Counted from the stretch's first letter, positions 12,464-24,868 are shown. The stretch is 64,000 nt of DNA from Silurus meridionalis (GCF_014805685.1 NC_060885.1:22147132-22211131); one strand, 5' to 3'. The notes: generated from the letters alone by a model not told the origin. Made by a program: numbers and translations.

Positions 12464-12522
12464 GGTGGTGGTGGTGGTGGTGCGGGTGTGCGTGCACGCG
12501 TGCGCGTGTGTGTGTGTGTGTG
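12464..12522. repeat. (GGT)n and (GT)n tract
   Basis: A run of GGT units (12464-12482) is followed by a degenerate GT-rich stretch ending in (GT)n. Confidence 0.85.
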
Positions 12523-12539
12523 AAATGGAACACCTGTTT

Positions 12540-13190
12540 GTTGTGCGATCTCTAGATGACTGCTGCAGTCAAAGCCTTTGTATAGGGAGGAGTGTGTAGG
12601 GTACTCCAGCCTTTCGCTGTTCTCACCCAGGCTTCCCGCTGATCTGTCTCGCGGCCTGACTGGAGCAAAGAAAGATCTGGTCATCTGGCTCACACCAGAG
12701 AGACTGCGCCATTCCCAGCTTTTGTTGTCTGTCGACACCTCCTCCCGCTCTCTCGCGCTCCTTCTCATTCTCTCTCTGTCCTATAATTCGAAAAAGCTGA
12801 GATTAATGAGGTTATGTCAGTGTGGCTTTCGAATAGCCAGGACTTTGACCTGCACTCTTTTGGCACGCAGTGTGAAAGAGGAGCGTAACGCATACGTAGT
12901 TCCCGTCTCATTCGCGGGTCTGTGCGCTTCTTTAAGGATGATCTTGAAAAGAGCGATTCTCAGCATGTTAAGACAGGGGAGCCAGTTGAAGTCGGTGTTG
13001 ATGCGAGGGAAGCGAGAGACTCATGCTGCCCTCTTGCTGTGGTTCTGGGCGTTGGCTTGCCGTGCACTCCCTCCTCGGGGAGATGATTAGGAAACAGCTG
13101 CAGACTAAAGACCGTTTAAGTGAGGGCTGGCCGTCTGTTTCTGTTCTTCCGCTCAAAACCGACAGCGGCTCATAGCTCAGTGAACTTTAT
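12540..13190. other. GC-richer single-copy stretch
   Basis: Less AT-rich than its surroundings, with few simple repeats. It contains a 170-codon ORF (12578-13090, + strand) whose protein has no recognisable motif and which I treat as chance. It could hold a regulatory element, but nothing in the sequence proves this. Confidence 0.2.
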
Positions 13191-13499
13191 TCTTCTGCGC
13201 TAAGCATAGCATTTTTTGGTATTGAATGCATTTATGGGTAGATTATGATTTGACAGTTTTTGTGTTTAAAATGTGGGGAAAGTCTTTGATTCTTCATAGC
13301 CTGTTTAATATTCTCCTCTATGATGAATTGTCCCAGCTGATGTGTGTTTACATTTATCATTTGCTTCATAACAGCTGATATTATGAGGAAGCTTTTTATT
13401 TAATTATTTATTTATGAATTTTTATGACCGATCCCAGGTAAGAGGTAGAGACCATCAAATGTCTCCATCCTATGGCTCCGCACTGTGCACCAGCGAGTA

Positions 13500-13760
13500 G
13501 TCAAGTCAAGTGCGCTTTTCACAACAGACATTGTCTCAAAGCAGCTTTACAGAAATTAACAGTTAAGGTGAACGGTGTGCTTTTAGCCCTGATGAGCAGC
13601 CTTTGGCAAGCAGGCGTCTGTGGCAAGGAAAAGCTCCCTTGGATGTTATGAGGAGGGAACCTTGAGAGGAACCAGACTCAAAAGAGGAACCCATCCTCAT
13701 TTGGGTGACATCAAGACTGCGATTATAGTACCAACAGTGTCAAAGCACGACCGTAGAGGA
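13500..13760. mobile_element. Dispersed fish MITE, copy 1
   Basis: Starts near gtcaagtcaagtgcgctttt, then cattgtctcaaagcagcttt, and continues with aaccttgagaggaaccagac and ccatcctcatttgggtgaca. The same ordered blocks recur at 44030-44285. Non-coding; superfamily not assigned. Confidence 0.7.
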
Positions 13761-14029
13761 AATGCCGGAGTAATCCCTGGGATTAAAAGGGGACAGTGTG
13801 GTTTGGTTAGATTAGGAGAGCAGAATCCGTCTTTAGCATTCAGTAAAGTAGTCTGTGCAAAGAGCACAAACGGTGGTTAATCCAGGCTGAGTTAGACTGT
13901 AGGAGCCGGCTAATTTGAGCAGCAGAATGAAAGACAGGAAGTTGTACTGAATTTGTGAGGTTCTGAATTCTTGACATGCAACAGAATAATTTTGCTGGTT
14001 CAACAATTTCCATGATTCCTCATCAAGAG

Positions 14030-14162
14030 CGACTTACAGTTATTTCATTCACAGCTATGGGGTTAGGGGCCTTGCTCAGGGGCCCAGGAGTGGCAGTGTG
14101 GTGTGGCTGGAATTTAAACTCATGATCCAAAATCCAATCCCAAAGTTACAGTACCACCTCCC
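14030..14162. repeat. SINE-like repeat fragment
   Basis: Carries agcgacttacagtt, then ctatggggttaggggccttg and gggcccaggagtggcagtgt. The second half matches the insertion at 15040-15213. Confidence 0.65.
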
Positions 14163-14666
14163 CACTTGATCTCGTGTGTGAGGATTATTATAATTTTTGT
14201 TTGGCATGACCAGAGCTGATCAAAAACACCTAACCTAATATATTAAATGATTAAGCCGATATCTCCTGTGCAGATATTCCCAGACACTAGCTGATTTTGG
14301 AGAGGCTTTAAACCACATGGCAATTTCAAATGTGAATAATTGGTTTGGGATTTAATGCGTCTCTGGCAAACTGCCCACTTTCTTAGGTAAAGTCAGGGAT
14401 ATGGCTGCTCCGTGCTTCTGTGATTTTGATTAATATTGAGGCTGAGGTGTTTAAGCACATAATTACAGCTCTGTTTAACTGTCTGATTTATCATTCTGCC
14501 TCAATAAGTGTGATTGGTCGGTGCACACACTCCAAAGCGAATAAATGTTCCTTTAAATCTCTTTTATACTCCACCGTGACGGTATTTCCATTTATTATAG
14601 TTAATAAATGATATTTCTTCATTTCCCCTGACTGCTATTAGACCAAAATCCCAAACGCAGGTAGTC

Positions 14667-15361
14667 TACACTATATGGGCAAAAGTTGTGGACACCCGAT
14701 GAGAGGATTCGTATGTGCTTTTTGAGCATCCCATTCCACATTTAGTCTCCTTTTGCCGTTATAATGACCTCCATTCTTTTGGGATGATGTTCCACTAGAT
14801 CCTAAAGTGTGCTTGTGGAAATTCATTCAGCCACAAGGGTGTTAGTAAAGGCACTGATGTAGGTGAGGTGAGGTGAGGAGGCCTGGGGTGCAGTCAGCAT
14901 TGACATTCATTCCAGTTCGATAGGGTTGAGGTCAGACCTCAATAGCAGGAGATCTTCCACTCCAACCCAATCTTTTGTGGAGCTGGCTTTGTGCACATGG
15001 GCATTGTCATACTGGGAACAGGTTTTGGGTCTCTTAGTTATATTTACATGTATGGTATTTGGCAGACACCCTTCTCCAGAGTATCTCAGTCATACAGCTG
15101 AGCAGCTATGGGGTTAAGGGCCTTTCTTAGGGGCCCAGGAGTGGCAGCTGTGTGGCTGGGATTTGAGCTCATGACCTTAAGAGCCAAGGTCCAATGCCTT
15201 AACCACAAAACTGTTAGTTCAGGGAAATGGAAAAATAAATTCTACAGCATCCCAAGACATCCTATAGAATTATATGTCTCCAGCTTTGTGGTTACTTTTC
15301 GTGGCGGAACCACATATGGCTGGAAAAGTCAGGAGTCCCAGAAAGTTTGTCCATGCAGTCT
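14667..15361 (-). mobile_element. Tc1-like non-autonomous element with nested insertion
   Basis: The left end tacactatatgggcaaaagt then tgtggacacc and the right end ggagtcccagaaagtttgtc form imperfect inverted repeats of the family seen at 4778-5205. The interior (ttccactccaacccaatc, gcattgtcatactgggaaca) is antisense transposase remnant. A 174-bp SINE-like repeat interrupts it at 15040-15213. Confidence 0.82.
15040..15213. mobile_element. SINE-like insertion with 6-bp target duplication
   Basis: Inserted in the Tc1-like element. TTAGTT occurs on both sides (15034-15039 and 15214-15219), as expected for a target-site duplication. The body includes atttggcagacacccttctc, then gggcccaggagtggcagctg and ccaatgccttaaccacaaaa, a dispersed teleost repeat whose far end is tRNA-like. 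Confidence 0.75.
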
Positions 15362-16683
15362 ATATTATCTCTGAGATGTTCTCATCGTGTGGGTTAATGG
15401 GAATTTCTCATTAGCTGACGACACTTGTCATGCTCTTGTTGTCATTCCAAGCATTATTAATTCAGAGTTTGCTCCTGTGCTGTAGGAGAGACTCTGCATG
15501 AGCTCCTGTGCTTATTACCCTAAGACCTTAGATTAGTGCTGCTTATGTACAGTGTGACCCATAATTCCAGCACTGTAAATATTAGCGCTGACCCTTTGCC
15601 TACAGTCATGAGCGCCGCTTATAGATCTGATTGGAGGATGAGTAGTGATCAGCTCTTCCCCCTGGCATCACACCTTAGGGAGGAGAAGAAGTGGGCCACA
15701 GGGGAGAGGATCTAGTTATACATCTGGACCTTGGAGTCATATATACAGTACAAGAAACTAGGTCAGGGGTTAAGAGTGATTTAGGTGGGTTGTGTAATGG
15801 TAATAAATGGAATGTGTAGTGGTGATGTGGTGAAATGCAGAACCAGACAGCGTTTTGGAGGCAGGATCATAGAAAAGGAAGAAGAAAGCTGTTGCAGGCA
15901 TATCCACTAGGCGCACACCTTTTGTCTGAAATGAGAGAGCTGTATGGTCACTCTGACCTCACTCAGCACTCCTCTGACTCGGGTCTCTGTGACTTCGAGC
16001 TTCATTGCTTTTGAAACCGCAGTGATTGTTCTAAATTTACCGGTTCGCTTTGGTGCACGATAGACCATGTAGTGATTTATCCGACTTTGTGCCAGTAATC
16101 TTATTGGCAGGTTTGATCTTCTTTTTTTTTTTCTTTCTTCTCACAATAATGTCAAAAAAAAATGGCTATGCATGACAAATTAACGGGCATAGCATTGGCT
16201 TAGATTTAAACCTTCCAAAGAACAATCTCTGCAAATCAATGTAATATTGTATTGGCTTATCACTTTTATCCTATGATGAAACATTCCTCTTTTGATGAAA
16301 GGACAGGACATAAGAGCTCACCAAATTGTTCAGTGAGTATCCTAAGATCTATGGCCTACAGATCTCACCCAGTTCAACACCCTTGGCAGATTTTGAACTG
16401 TAGTGTTAGAAACTCTCTACAACCATCACCAAACTATTCAACCTGTCTGCTTCCAGACACCTTGAAACTATTCTGATAACTCAATTATGATTAATTTGGT
16501 CCACTTAGTTTAGTTAGTTTAGTTACCTTAGGCCACACTTTTTGTCTTTCCCCCCAATTTGGACTTAAATATAAACAATAATATAATATAATTGTTGTTA
16601 AGTGATGCATTTTTCTGATACTATATACTGTAATTCAAGCCTGTTTTATGAGACCACATTGAAAATCTGGTATTGGAATATAC

Positions 16684-17190
16684 TGTACACAATATAGACA
16701 AAAGTTTGTTGACACCTGACCACCATTTGTATGTGCTTTTCAAACATCTTGTTCCACATTTAGTCCCCATCTGTTGTTATATTAACCTCTACTCTTCTAG
16801 GAAGATTTTGGATTAGATTTTGGAGAGTGTTTTTTTGGAAATTTGTATTAATTCAGCAACAAGGGTGTTAGTAAACTCAAGTACTGGTGTAGGTGAGGTG
16901 AGGCAGCCTGGGTTGCAGTCAGGGTTCCAAATTCATCCCTAAGGTATACAATAGGATTGAGGTCAAAGCTTTATTTTGGGCCACTCAAGATCTTCCATGC
17001 TAACCATATTTCCCTAGAACTGCCTTTGTACACAGGGCCTTTGTCTCGCTGGAGCAGATCAGGGCCTCCTAGTTCAAGTGATGGGAAAATTTAATGCTAC
17101 CCCATCCAATGACATCATGTGCATCAAGAGCTCCAACTTTGTGGTAACAGTTTGGGATAAAACCACATCCAAGACAAGTCAAGATTCTAC
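16684..17190 (-). mobile_element. Tc1-like non-autonomous element
   Basis: Left end cacaatatagacaaaagttt then gttgacacctgacc. The interior (ccacatttagtccccatctg, gatcttccatgctaacc) is the same antisense family as 4778-5205 and 14667-15361. The right end is degraded. Confidence 0.78.
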
Positions 17191-18747
17191 TTTTCACTCA
17201 AGTTCTGCTGATTAGCTGATGGCACAATGTGTAATAAAGCAAACCTTTAGTTTTTCAATGGAAGCATTTTTGCACTAATGGACCTCGCTGTCAATTAACC
17301 TGATCCTGAATTGAAGTTTGCTTTTTATGCCGTAAAAGTCCCAAAAAGGGGATGACTTTAAGTTTACAACTGCAAACTGGGAGTATTATTTTGGTGCATG
17401 TGTAATGGCTTGGCTTAGAGAGAGAGAGAGAGCAAGAGCTAGAGAAAGAGCAGAATGCAGTTGGTGTGCAGTATGCAGCTGTTTGCTGCTCAATAAATGA
17501 TATACATTAAACAACACATGGCTGCTTTCTCAGCTGGCATGCGTGCTTTGTGACCCCGGCCTTCGCACATGACACCAGGCATCTTCCTCTTTGAAATCCA
17601 GCCTTCACTCCTACTCCTTTGTGTAGCGTAAAGCATGCGACCTATTCGAAGCCCTGTGCTCTCAAGGCAGGATAGGTGTTAGGGTGAAGATGTAAAAGTA
17701 AAAAAAAAACAATAAAATGGATGGTCATTTTTTTCAGGACCCTCAAATGCATCGTGCATAGTGGTGTTATTTCTTACCTGTCAATCGCCATTTTGTTACT
17801 CAATGTCACACAGTTACTCATCGTGTCGCTAACAAATAAAAATTGCCAGGCGAGGGAGGGGCAGCAGGGGGATTCACCACTGTAGAATCTTGTCCTAATC
17901 ATGTAAGTGACAGTTAGCATGGCTTTCAGACGGGATAAATGCTTGCCATATGGTCCACTGGCCATGTCCAAGTTTTCAAATTAGCGGCTCTCATCCCCCT
18001 CATTACTGCTGTTGGTAATGGTGAGGGGGAGGTGCGGGCCATCCAGCGCGTGGCTAAGGTGGAGGCAGCCGCTTGTATGCATAATGACTGGCCTGCTCAC
18101 TGAGACAGCCATGAATTAACAGATAAAGCTGGCCCTGGCCTGGCTCGAGCTCGTACTGGAACACACTCCACCAAGTGTGTGCCTGGCAGCATCCGGGCCT
18201 GCCGGCTTGCTTTAAAGCAGCAGCTATAACAGCTTTAAAAGAGTCACGTGCCGACTGAAACCGGGCAGTAGTTTTCCGGCTCATTACGGTGGAAACACGC
18301 TGCCTAGCCACGTCTGAAACAGAGATGTTGGGTGTCAGCTTACTTTCCACCTGCTTGCTTCTCTGCTAAAATGCTACTGATACTTGGCTACAAATACTGC
18401 TTGATTTCATCCAGCGGCGCTGTATATCCTGTACACAAGCTTTTCAGGATTTAATGATTAATGATCCCACCTACTAAAAAATTGGGGTTAAAGCAATTGT
18501 TCGTGGTGGTGTTTATTTATTTAATTTTTTTTATTACCTCCATCTGCCAAGCATCATGATGCAATCATTGTATGTTCATGAAGATACAGAGGATGAGACC
18601 CATCAAAGGGTATGAATGGCGTAGATTAACAACTGGATAAAACAAACGCCCATGGGATTGATTCATATAACATCCTCTTGATTGAGTAATTATTTGTGGA
18701 GCTTTACAGCAGCGTTTTTAATCACAGGTCTGGTGCGTGAAGGCTAC

Positions 18748-18791
<44 letters not shown>
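18748..18791. repeat. (GT)n microsatellite
   Basis: About 21 GT units. Confidence 0.96.
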
Positions 18792-18793
<2 letters not shown>

Positions 18794-19562
18794 GACATCC
18801 CTCTGTAAATCCCTCCATACGGACCCCTGAACATGCAGATTAAATCAGATTAGCCACTAAAAGAGGATTTCAAGGCCAAAGAAGATGCTGTTATGTAGCT
18901 GTTTTGTTGACTCGGGTGCAAAACATATTCAATATTTGATACAGAAACGAGGATTTCAAAGATATCTGTAGCACTGCTACATCACTGACGTAACGTTATA
19001 ATAGTAAACGTGATGCTATATAACATATATAACCCTTTCCGATAAAAAACATACAATATCTCCTTCATTGCACTATCCATGACCATTGTATTCACCATGT
19101 ATAACCCCCTTTCCATGTATTGTTAATTTATATTCATATAATTCATTTCATATTATTCATTCATCTGTCATTATTTATTTATATCCATCATATACCGTTA
19201 TCTTTACCAACCTGTACATATGTAAATATTTTACACTGCTACCAATGCACTTCTGGTTTGATGCTAACTGTATTTTGTTGCCTTGTACCGCAACATGTGC
19301 AACGACGAAGTAATAACGTGATATCGCAAAGTTTTGAAGTATGTTGTTAAACTCGCGGATTTTGCCATCGTCAGGACATAAAGCACATTGTTTTAAATGA
19401 ATTCAATTGAATTATTCAATTAATTGAATTATTGAATTAATAATTTAATGTGGTTTACGTGTTATATGTGAAACTGTGCACCGAATAATCAGATGCTTAT
19501 ATTGCAAAAGTAATATTCATTATTCGTCTTGATGCATTGTGGGGTGTTGCATATTAGGTTGA

Positions 19563-20968
19563 TGCAATGGGGGAAATAATTATTTGATCCCCTACTGATT
19601 TTGTACATTTTTCCCCTTACAAAGAAATCAGATCCAAAGAAAACAGTCTAGAATTTTTATAGGATATTTATTTTCACAGAAAGAAAAAATATAATACAAA
19701 TCCCACCCCCCCCAAAAAAAAAAAAAAAACATAAAAACCAAAAACTGATTATATATAAATGATTTTGTATTTGATCAAGTGAAATCAGTATTTGATCTCC
19801 TGCCCACCAGCCAGAATTCTGACTTCCACACACCCAAATTAGTCCTTTACCTTTAAGAAAGAACTCCTAATATCAACTCATTATGTCTATAAAAGACACT
19901 CATCACAGAATCAACCTTCCATTCAAACCTCTCCACAATCATGGGCAAGACCAAAGAGCTGTCTAAGGACCTCAGAGACAAGTATGTAGACCTGCACAAG
20001 GCTAGATTGGGCTACAAGACCCTAAGCAAGAATCTTGGTGAGAAGGAGACCACTATTGGTGCGATAATTCGAAAATGTAAGAAATACAAGATGTCAATCG
20101 ACCTCGCTCTGGAGCTTCATGCAAAATCTTACCTTATGGGGTGAAGATGATTCTAAGAAAGGTGAGGGATCAACCCAGAATTACACGGGAGGTGCTTGTT
20201 AATGATCTCGAGGAGCCAGAACCACAATCACCAACAGTCGTTCTTCTCAAGAATGCACATGAACAGACCCGTTTGAAGTCTGTCAATGAACACCTGAATG
20301 ATTCAGAGATGGTTTGGAGGAATGTGATGTGGTCAGATGAGACCAAAATTGAGCTCTTTGGCATCAACTTGACTCGGCATGAGAAATGCTGAATATAACC
20401 CCATAACGCAATCCTCACAGACAATCATGGAGGAGGAAACATTTCTCTGCTAAGGTTACAGGAAAACTTCACCACAGGAACGGTGCCATGCACTGTAGAA
20501 ACTTGGGTGAGAACCACAGAACACTAAAAATGGGTGGTGGATGTCAATGACCCAAAACATATGGCCAAGGCAACAATCTTACGATTTTGTAGCCCATTCC
20601 AGCATTGAGCAGGTCTACAATCTTGTCCCTGATGTCCTTTGACAGCTCTCTCTTCTTTCTCGGGTGGTGGAGAGGTTTGAATTGAAGAGATTGATTCAGT
20701 GACTGGTGTCTTCACATAAAAGGGTCAGGACCAATTTTTGTATTTGAGAGTCAGAATTCTTGCTAACTTGTTATGGGATCAAATACTTATTTTACTCCAT
20801 CAAAGAAAAATTCATTTATAACCTTTCTTTAATGTTTTTTTTATGGATTCTGTTTATATTTTGTCTCTTTCTGTTCAAATAAACCTACCATAAAAGTTCT
20901 AGACTGTTCATGTCTTTTGTAAGAAGGTCAGAATCAGCAGGGGATCAAATAATTATATCCCCCACTGT
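19563..20968 (+). mobile_element. Degenerate Tc1-like transposon with fold-back rearrangement
   Basis: Terminal inverted repeats are clear. The left end reads gggggaaataattatttgat then cccctactgatttt. The right end read backwards reads gggggatataattatttgat then cccctgctgattct. Transposase remnants on + begin with [20 protein letters not shown] at 19941, then a frameshifted stretch with [11 protein letters not shown] at 20336-20368. The later catalytic region is missing. Instead 20575-20740 is an inverted copy of the element's own 5' region. Not capable of encoding a transposase. Confidence 0.9.
19941..20395 (+). pseudogene. Tc1-like transposase pseudogene
   Basis: The start [18 protein letters not shown] is typical of Tc1 family transposases (a helix-turn-helix DNA-binding N-terminus). 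Sixty-seven codons are open to 20144. A second frame (20141-20392) carries [17 protein letters not shown] and [20 protein letters not shown]. The first catalytic aspartate context (WSDETK) remains, but the C-terminal DDE half is absent and at least one frameshift is present. Confidence 0.85.
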
Positions 20969-21358
20969 ATAGAATGATTACATTTTGAAATCTACATTTA
21001 TAGTAAGTTTACAGCACCCAAAGATATTAAACATTTTTTGTAGGGCCAACTGTAAGGATTTGTTTAATGATCTCTAAATACTATATTATACTGTATATAA
21101 ATATATACTGCCATTACTTCTAGTGCTGTGATTACATTTAGTACAGGAGCACCACAGTGTCATCAGAGTAACATCAAGTTACTCAGCCAAAAAAAAGGGG
21201 AGTTTTTCTGTTTAATAAAAAAAGCTAATTAAAATATGAATCTAGAAGTATATATTTTTTTCTCATTTTTTCTCTTTATGATCCTCTTTCACCAAGAAAA
21301 TACGTTCCCTTTTGACACTGATTCTTCTTGAAGCTTCTTCCCCATGCCAGCTTAATTT

Positions 21359-21820
21359 CTATTTTCCTGCCGCAGTCGCCACTGGCTTGCTCATTAGGCA
21401 TCTAAATCTACCTCCGTATCCAGATTTCTGTAAAACCGCTTGTTTGACAGTGTCGGTAATTGAAGGTGGTGTATAAAAAAGTACTTTTTTAATATATTGA
21501 ATTGCTTGTGCAGGAATTTTGGACTCTTGGATAGTAATCGACAGCTCCGCCTTCTTCCGCCTATCCCACACACTTTTAACTACTTGCATGGTTTTTATTA
21601 ATATAAACAAAAATCTGCCCCATGTGTGAACGACATAGCTAATTTCAGAAACAGAACTTTTTCCATATACATTAGTCAAAGTGAACTTTGTCAAAGAAGT
21701 TGCGTTTCCAAGAGGCTCCAATGTGCAGATGTAACAATGTAAACAGGTAACAAATAGACAGAACAATAGACAATAGTACTGAAAAACAATACACATAGAT
21801 AACACAGACACACCCAACAT
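21359..21820 (-). CDS. Hypothetical 153-residue ORF
   Basis: Open reading frame on - with no frame interruption, in AT-rich sequence. The N-terminal 30 residues are strongly hydrophobic (VLSMCIVFQYYCLLFCLFVT), like a signal peptide or membrane segment. The rest is mixed and basic (VWDRRKKAELSITIQESK). I recognise no family. By rough reckoning, a window this long could hold one such ORF by chance, so coding status is doubtful. No splice or promoter evidence. Confidence 0.15.
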   Translation of the reverse strand: MLGVSVLSMCIVFQYYCLLFCLFVTCLHCYICTLEPLGNATSLTKFTLTNVYGKSSVSEISYVVHTWGRFLFILIKTMQVVKSVWDRRKKAELSITIQESKIPAQAIQYIKKVLFYTPPSITDTVKQAVLQKSGYGGRFRCLMSKPVATAAGK

Positions 21821-22149
21821 AAAAAGGCAAAATATTGCATGTAATTACAAATATATATTACAACTATCTAGCAACTAACTATTAACTCTCTTTATTAGGG
21901 ATGCAAATTATTGACGTCAGGAAATAAACATTGCGTTTCGACTGTAAAAGTTTCAATAGGCCTACAGCAAAGTCTCAGCTCTAACACTTAAATAACCGTA
22001 ATGGCGATGATAATTAGAGAGTCATTAAGTACGCTGTTTATATTTTTGCTTTATTCAAACAGCAGCTCACTAGTGGGAAAAATGTCAGTGGTGTGAACAT
22101 TAGACAGCTGCTTTGTAAAAGGATTACATGGAAAATATACTGTTATAGG

Positions 22150-22173
22150 TGTTTTTTTTTTTTTTTTTTTTTT
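22150..22173. repeat. Poly-T tract
   Basis: Run of about 24 T, possibly the tail of an old retroposed sequence on the opposite strand. Nothing recognisable adjoins it. Confidence 0.8.
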
Positions 22174-22589
22174 CTTTTTCCTTACTCCAGAATCCACCAT
22201 CCAGCTGAGTTTTTACAGTTGCTGCTGCCGGCAAGCAGTTCCTGACTCTACAGCTGTTAATATAATTACGCCCTCCTGTACTCAACATCAACCTGAAATG
22301 GGGGAAATACTCGTCTTGTTTTTAAGATTATTGGTTCTGGACAATTAATTGTTTATCGCATTTTTATTTTTTTTTTTTTAAGTGGTAAATCGTTTAGCGG
22401 GTTGGGGTGGATGGGAAATCAGTTTCTCACGTAGTTATGTTTCGAAAATAACGAGACTTTACTTTGGAATAATGATGTAACACTTTTTTTTCCCTAGTTT
22501 TCTACGCTCTAAGTTTAGAGCTTAATTAAGAACCTACCACATGTGGTCAGGTTTGAAATATAAGGGTCTCCCTGACAGCTCAATAAAGT

Positions 22590-22870
22590 TTCGGTGCATT
22601 GGGTTTGCATTTTGGTTTATTCGGCAGGGAGAAGGTTTGGGGTGGCGGCTGCGGTTGTGTGTGTACGGAGCTGGGACTCGCACGCACTAATCTCTTCTTC
22701 ACTTCTCCTCACCCTGCCGCCACATCCATCAACGCCTCAGCACGGCAGCACCGCGGCATGCTGGGAGCGTGCCACTACTCACCACTGCAGCGTGATGGAG
22801 GGCAGAGCAGAGGGGGAGAGAGAGAGAGAAAGAGAGAGTATGAGGCTGCGTGTGAAGAAAAAAAAGTCAT
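22590..22870. other. GC-rich stretch with ZNF143-like motif
   Basis: GC-richer than its surroundings, with several CpGs. It holds ggcatgctgggagcgtg (22754-22770), similar to the core of the ZNF143/SBF site found in promoters. A candidate alternative promoter or enhancer within intron 1. This is suggestion only, from one motif and base composition. Confidence 0.2.
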
Positions 22871-22873
22871 TTG

Positions 22874-22875
<2 letters not shown>

Positions 22876-22933
<58 letters not shown>
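22876..22933. repeat. (GT)n microsatellite
   Basis: About 29 GT units. Confidence 0.97.
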
Positions 22934-22934
<1 letters not shown>

Positions 22935-23230
22935 CATTCAGTTTAGGAATGTGTGTGAAAGTTGGCTTACTGTACTGCATGTGAAATGATGAACGATGAG
23001 TCCTCGTACTGCACTCGCTGTTTTGTAGTGCTGGGGGTCAGAGCTGTAGGGAACATGCTGCCACACAGTGTACTTTTTTGCGCAGGATTATTCACTCAGA
23101 TGACTGAGTACCCAGGCAAACTTTGTACTTCCCGACATTCTCCCTGTTCGTCAAGGGAGTCGCTGGATGCACAGCTGTGCAACAGCCACTACCTCCTCTG
23201 CACCACACACTCCTGCTGTCAGCTCTGCCC

Positions 23231-23280
<50 letters not shown>
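23231..23280. repeat. (GT)n microsatellite
   Basis: About 25 GT units, 300 bp downstream of another long GT run. Confidence 0.97.
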
Positions 23281-23282
<2 letters not shown>

Positions 23283-24818
23283 AGCGTGTGTATGGCGCAC
23301 ATGTGATTTAGCAGTGGGGCCCTTGCGCTTGCTTGCGCGGCTTACGCAGCTGTATTGTAGTGGACGAACAAAGAGGTTATTATCATGTCACTGAAGAGAT
23401 GGTGCTGTGGGGGCCGACATCGTGGGACAGGCAGTGAGTGCGTGTGTGTGTGTGTGTGTAGGAGGCTACTGATTGGGTGGCGAAGCATCGCTGGTGTTGG
23501 AGACAATTGTTGACTTGCCATCTGCCGTCAAGAAGAGAGTATATGTGTGTGTGGTGCAGCTATAGCTGGGTATTAAAGTGCTTTTGAGGTGGTAGAAGAG
23601 GTGGGAGGGAGGGAAGAAGTGAGAGAGATAGAGAGAGAGAGACATGAACATGTGCAGATGTCACACAGCATAATGACTGGAACTTGAGACTCAGTGCCAG
23701 GCTGCTGTTGCTACTGCTCTCATTACTTCTGAAGGAGGAGACTCAATTCAGTGTGTGTGCCTGTTTGTGTGTATGTGCGTCTGGGCTCGAGGAAATGAGA
23801 AGGATGAGCACACCCAAACTCTACCTTTCAGACAATGCCAATTTCAGCAGGAGTTACTGCTGAGCCTTCGTAGCCCTGTGCTTCGTAGAGTCGAGACGAA
23901 ATGACGGACCGTTCTAGTGAAACACAGTGGCAACTGTGGCATCAGCATGGCGCGCTGCTCTTTTCTTTCTCGCGTTTTTTTTTTTTTTTTTGTGCCTTCG
24001 ACCCTTTTGTTAGACCCGGGTTCTCGATACATCCCGGAGGAGAGTCGCCGACCACGCCGTAATAACTTATTAATCAACAGCCATAAACATCATCAGTGAT
24101 GACTCAGGAATTGCCCATAACCCCATCCTCCACCTCTTTTTCCTTTACTGCGTGTGTCTGCCAATTCCATTTCCTCCTTAATGCACATTACAGCTAACAC
24201 AAGCAAAATTCGTGATTTTTCACCTCCGATGTATAGTTCATTATGAACCGACATGCTGGATGGCTTCCCTTGTTTTTCATTTGCAATTTATTTCATGTGT
24301 GTTTGTGAATTAAAACAGCAGTGTGTAAGCTGTCCAGAGGATAAGCTCGTGTTTTTTTTGTTTTTTTTTTCTCGCCAACTGTAATTAAAAGAAAACCCGA
24401 GCGCATTGTTGCACTGCGCCGAATGCGTTTGGTTATATGCTACGGCATTAATTGCACTGAAACTAAAACCCACACCTAATGTTCCTTCTATGGATCGCAT
24501 TAGATAAAAGTGGTAATGAAACCATGTATTCATTATGAATTCGTCGAATCGCGCCGAATTTATGATTTCATGTCGAAGAGGCAGGGTTGCCTGGACCATC
24601 GGTTACATCCCACTTTTTAAACATTAGTCCACCTCGTAATGTCCAGATGGTACCAGCTTGAGGGAAGTCAGAGCCAATACATCAAAAACAGCAGCTCAGT
24701 GGAAGACAGCAGTTTGTGAGTTCAAGTGCCATATCTGTCCAGGCCCCATTGATCTGAATGAATGGGTCTGCTTGAATGAAGTTGACCCAGTCTGGTGGTT
24801 GTATTAGCCTTAACCTGT

Positions 24819-24824
<6 letters not shown>

Positions 24825-24865
<41 letters not shown>
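24825..24865. repeat. (TG)n microsatellite
   Basis: About 20 TG units. Confidence 0.96.

Positions 24866-24868
<3 letters not shown>

Noticed and set aside
12578..13090. 170-codon ORF on +
   Set aside because: GC-richer sequence has fewer stops; the protein shows no domain, and an equally open frame exists on the opposite strand nearby (12403-12768).
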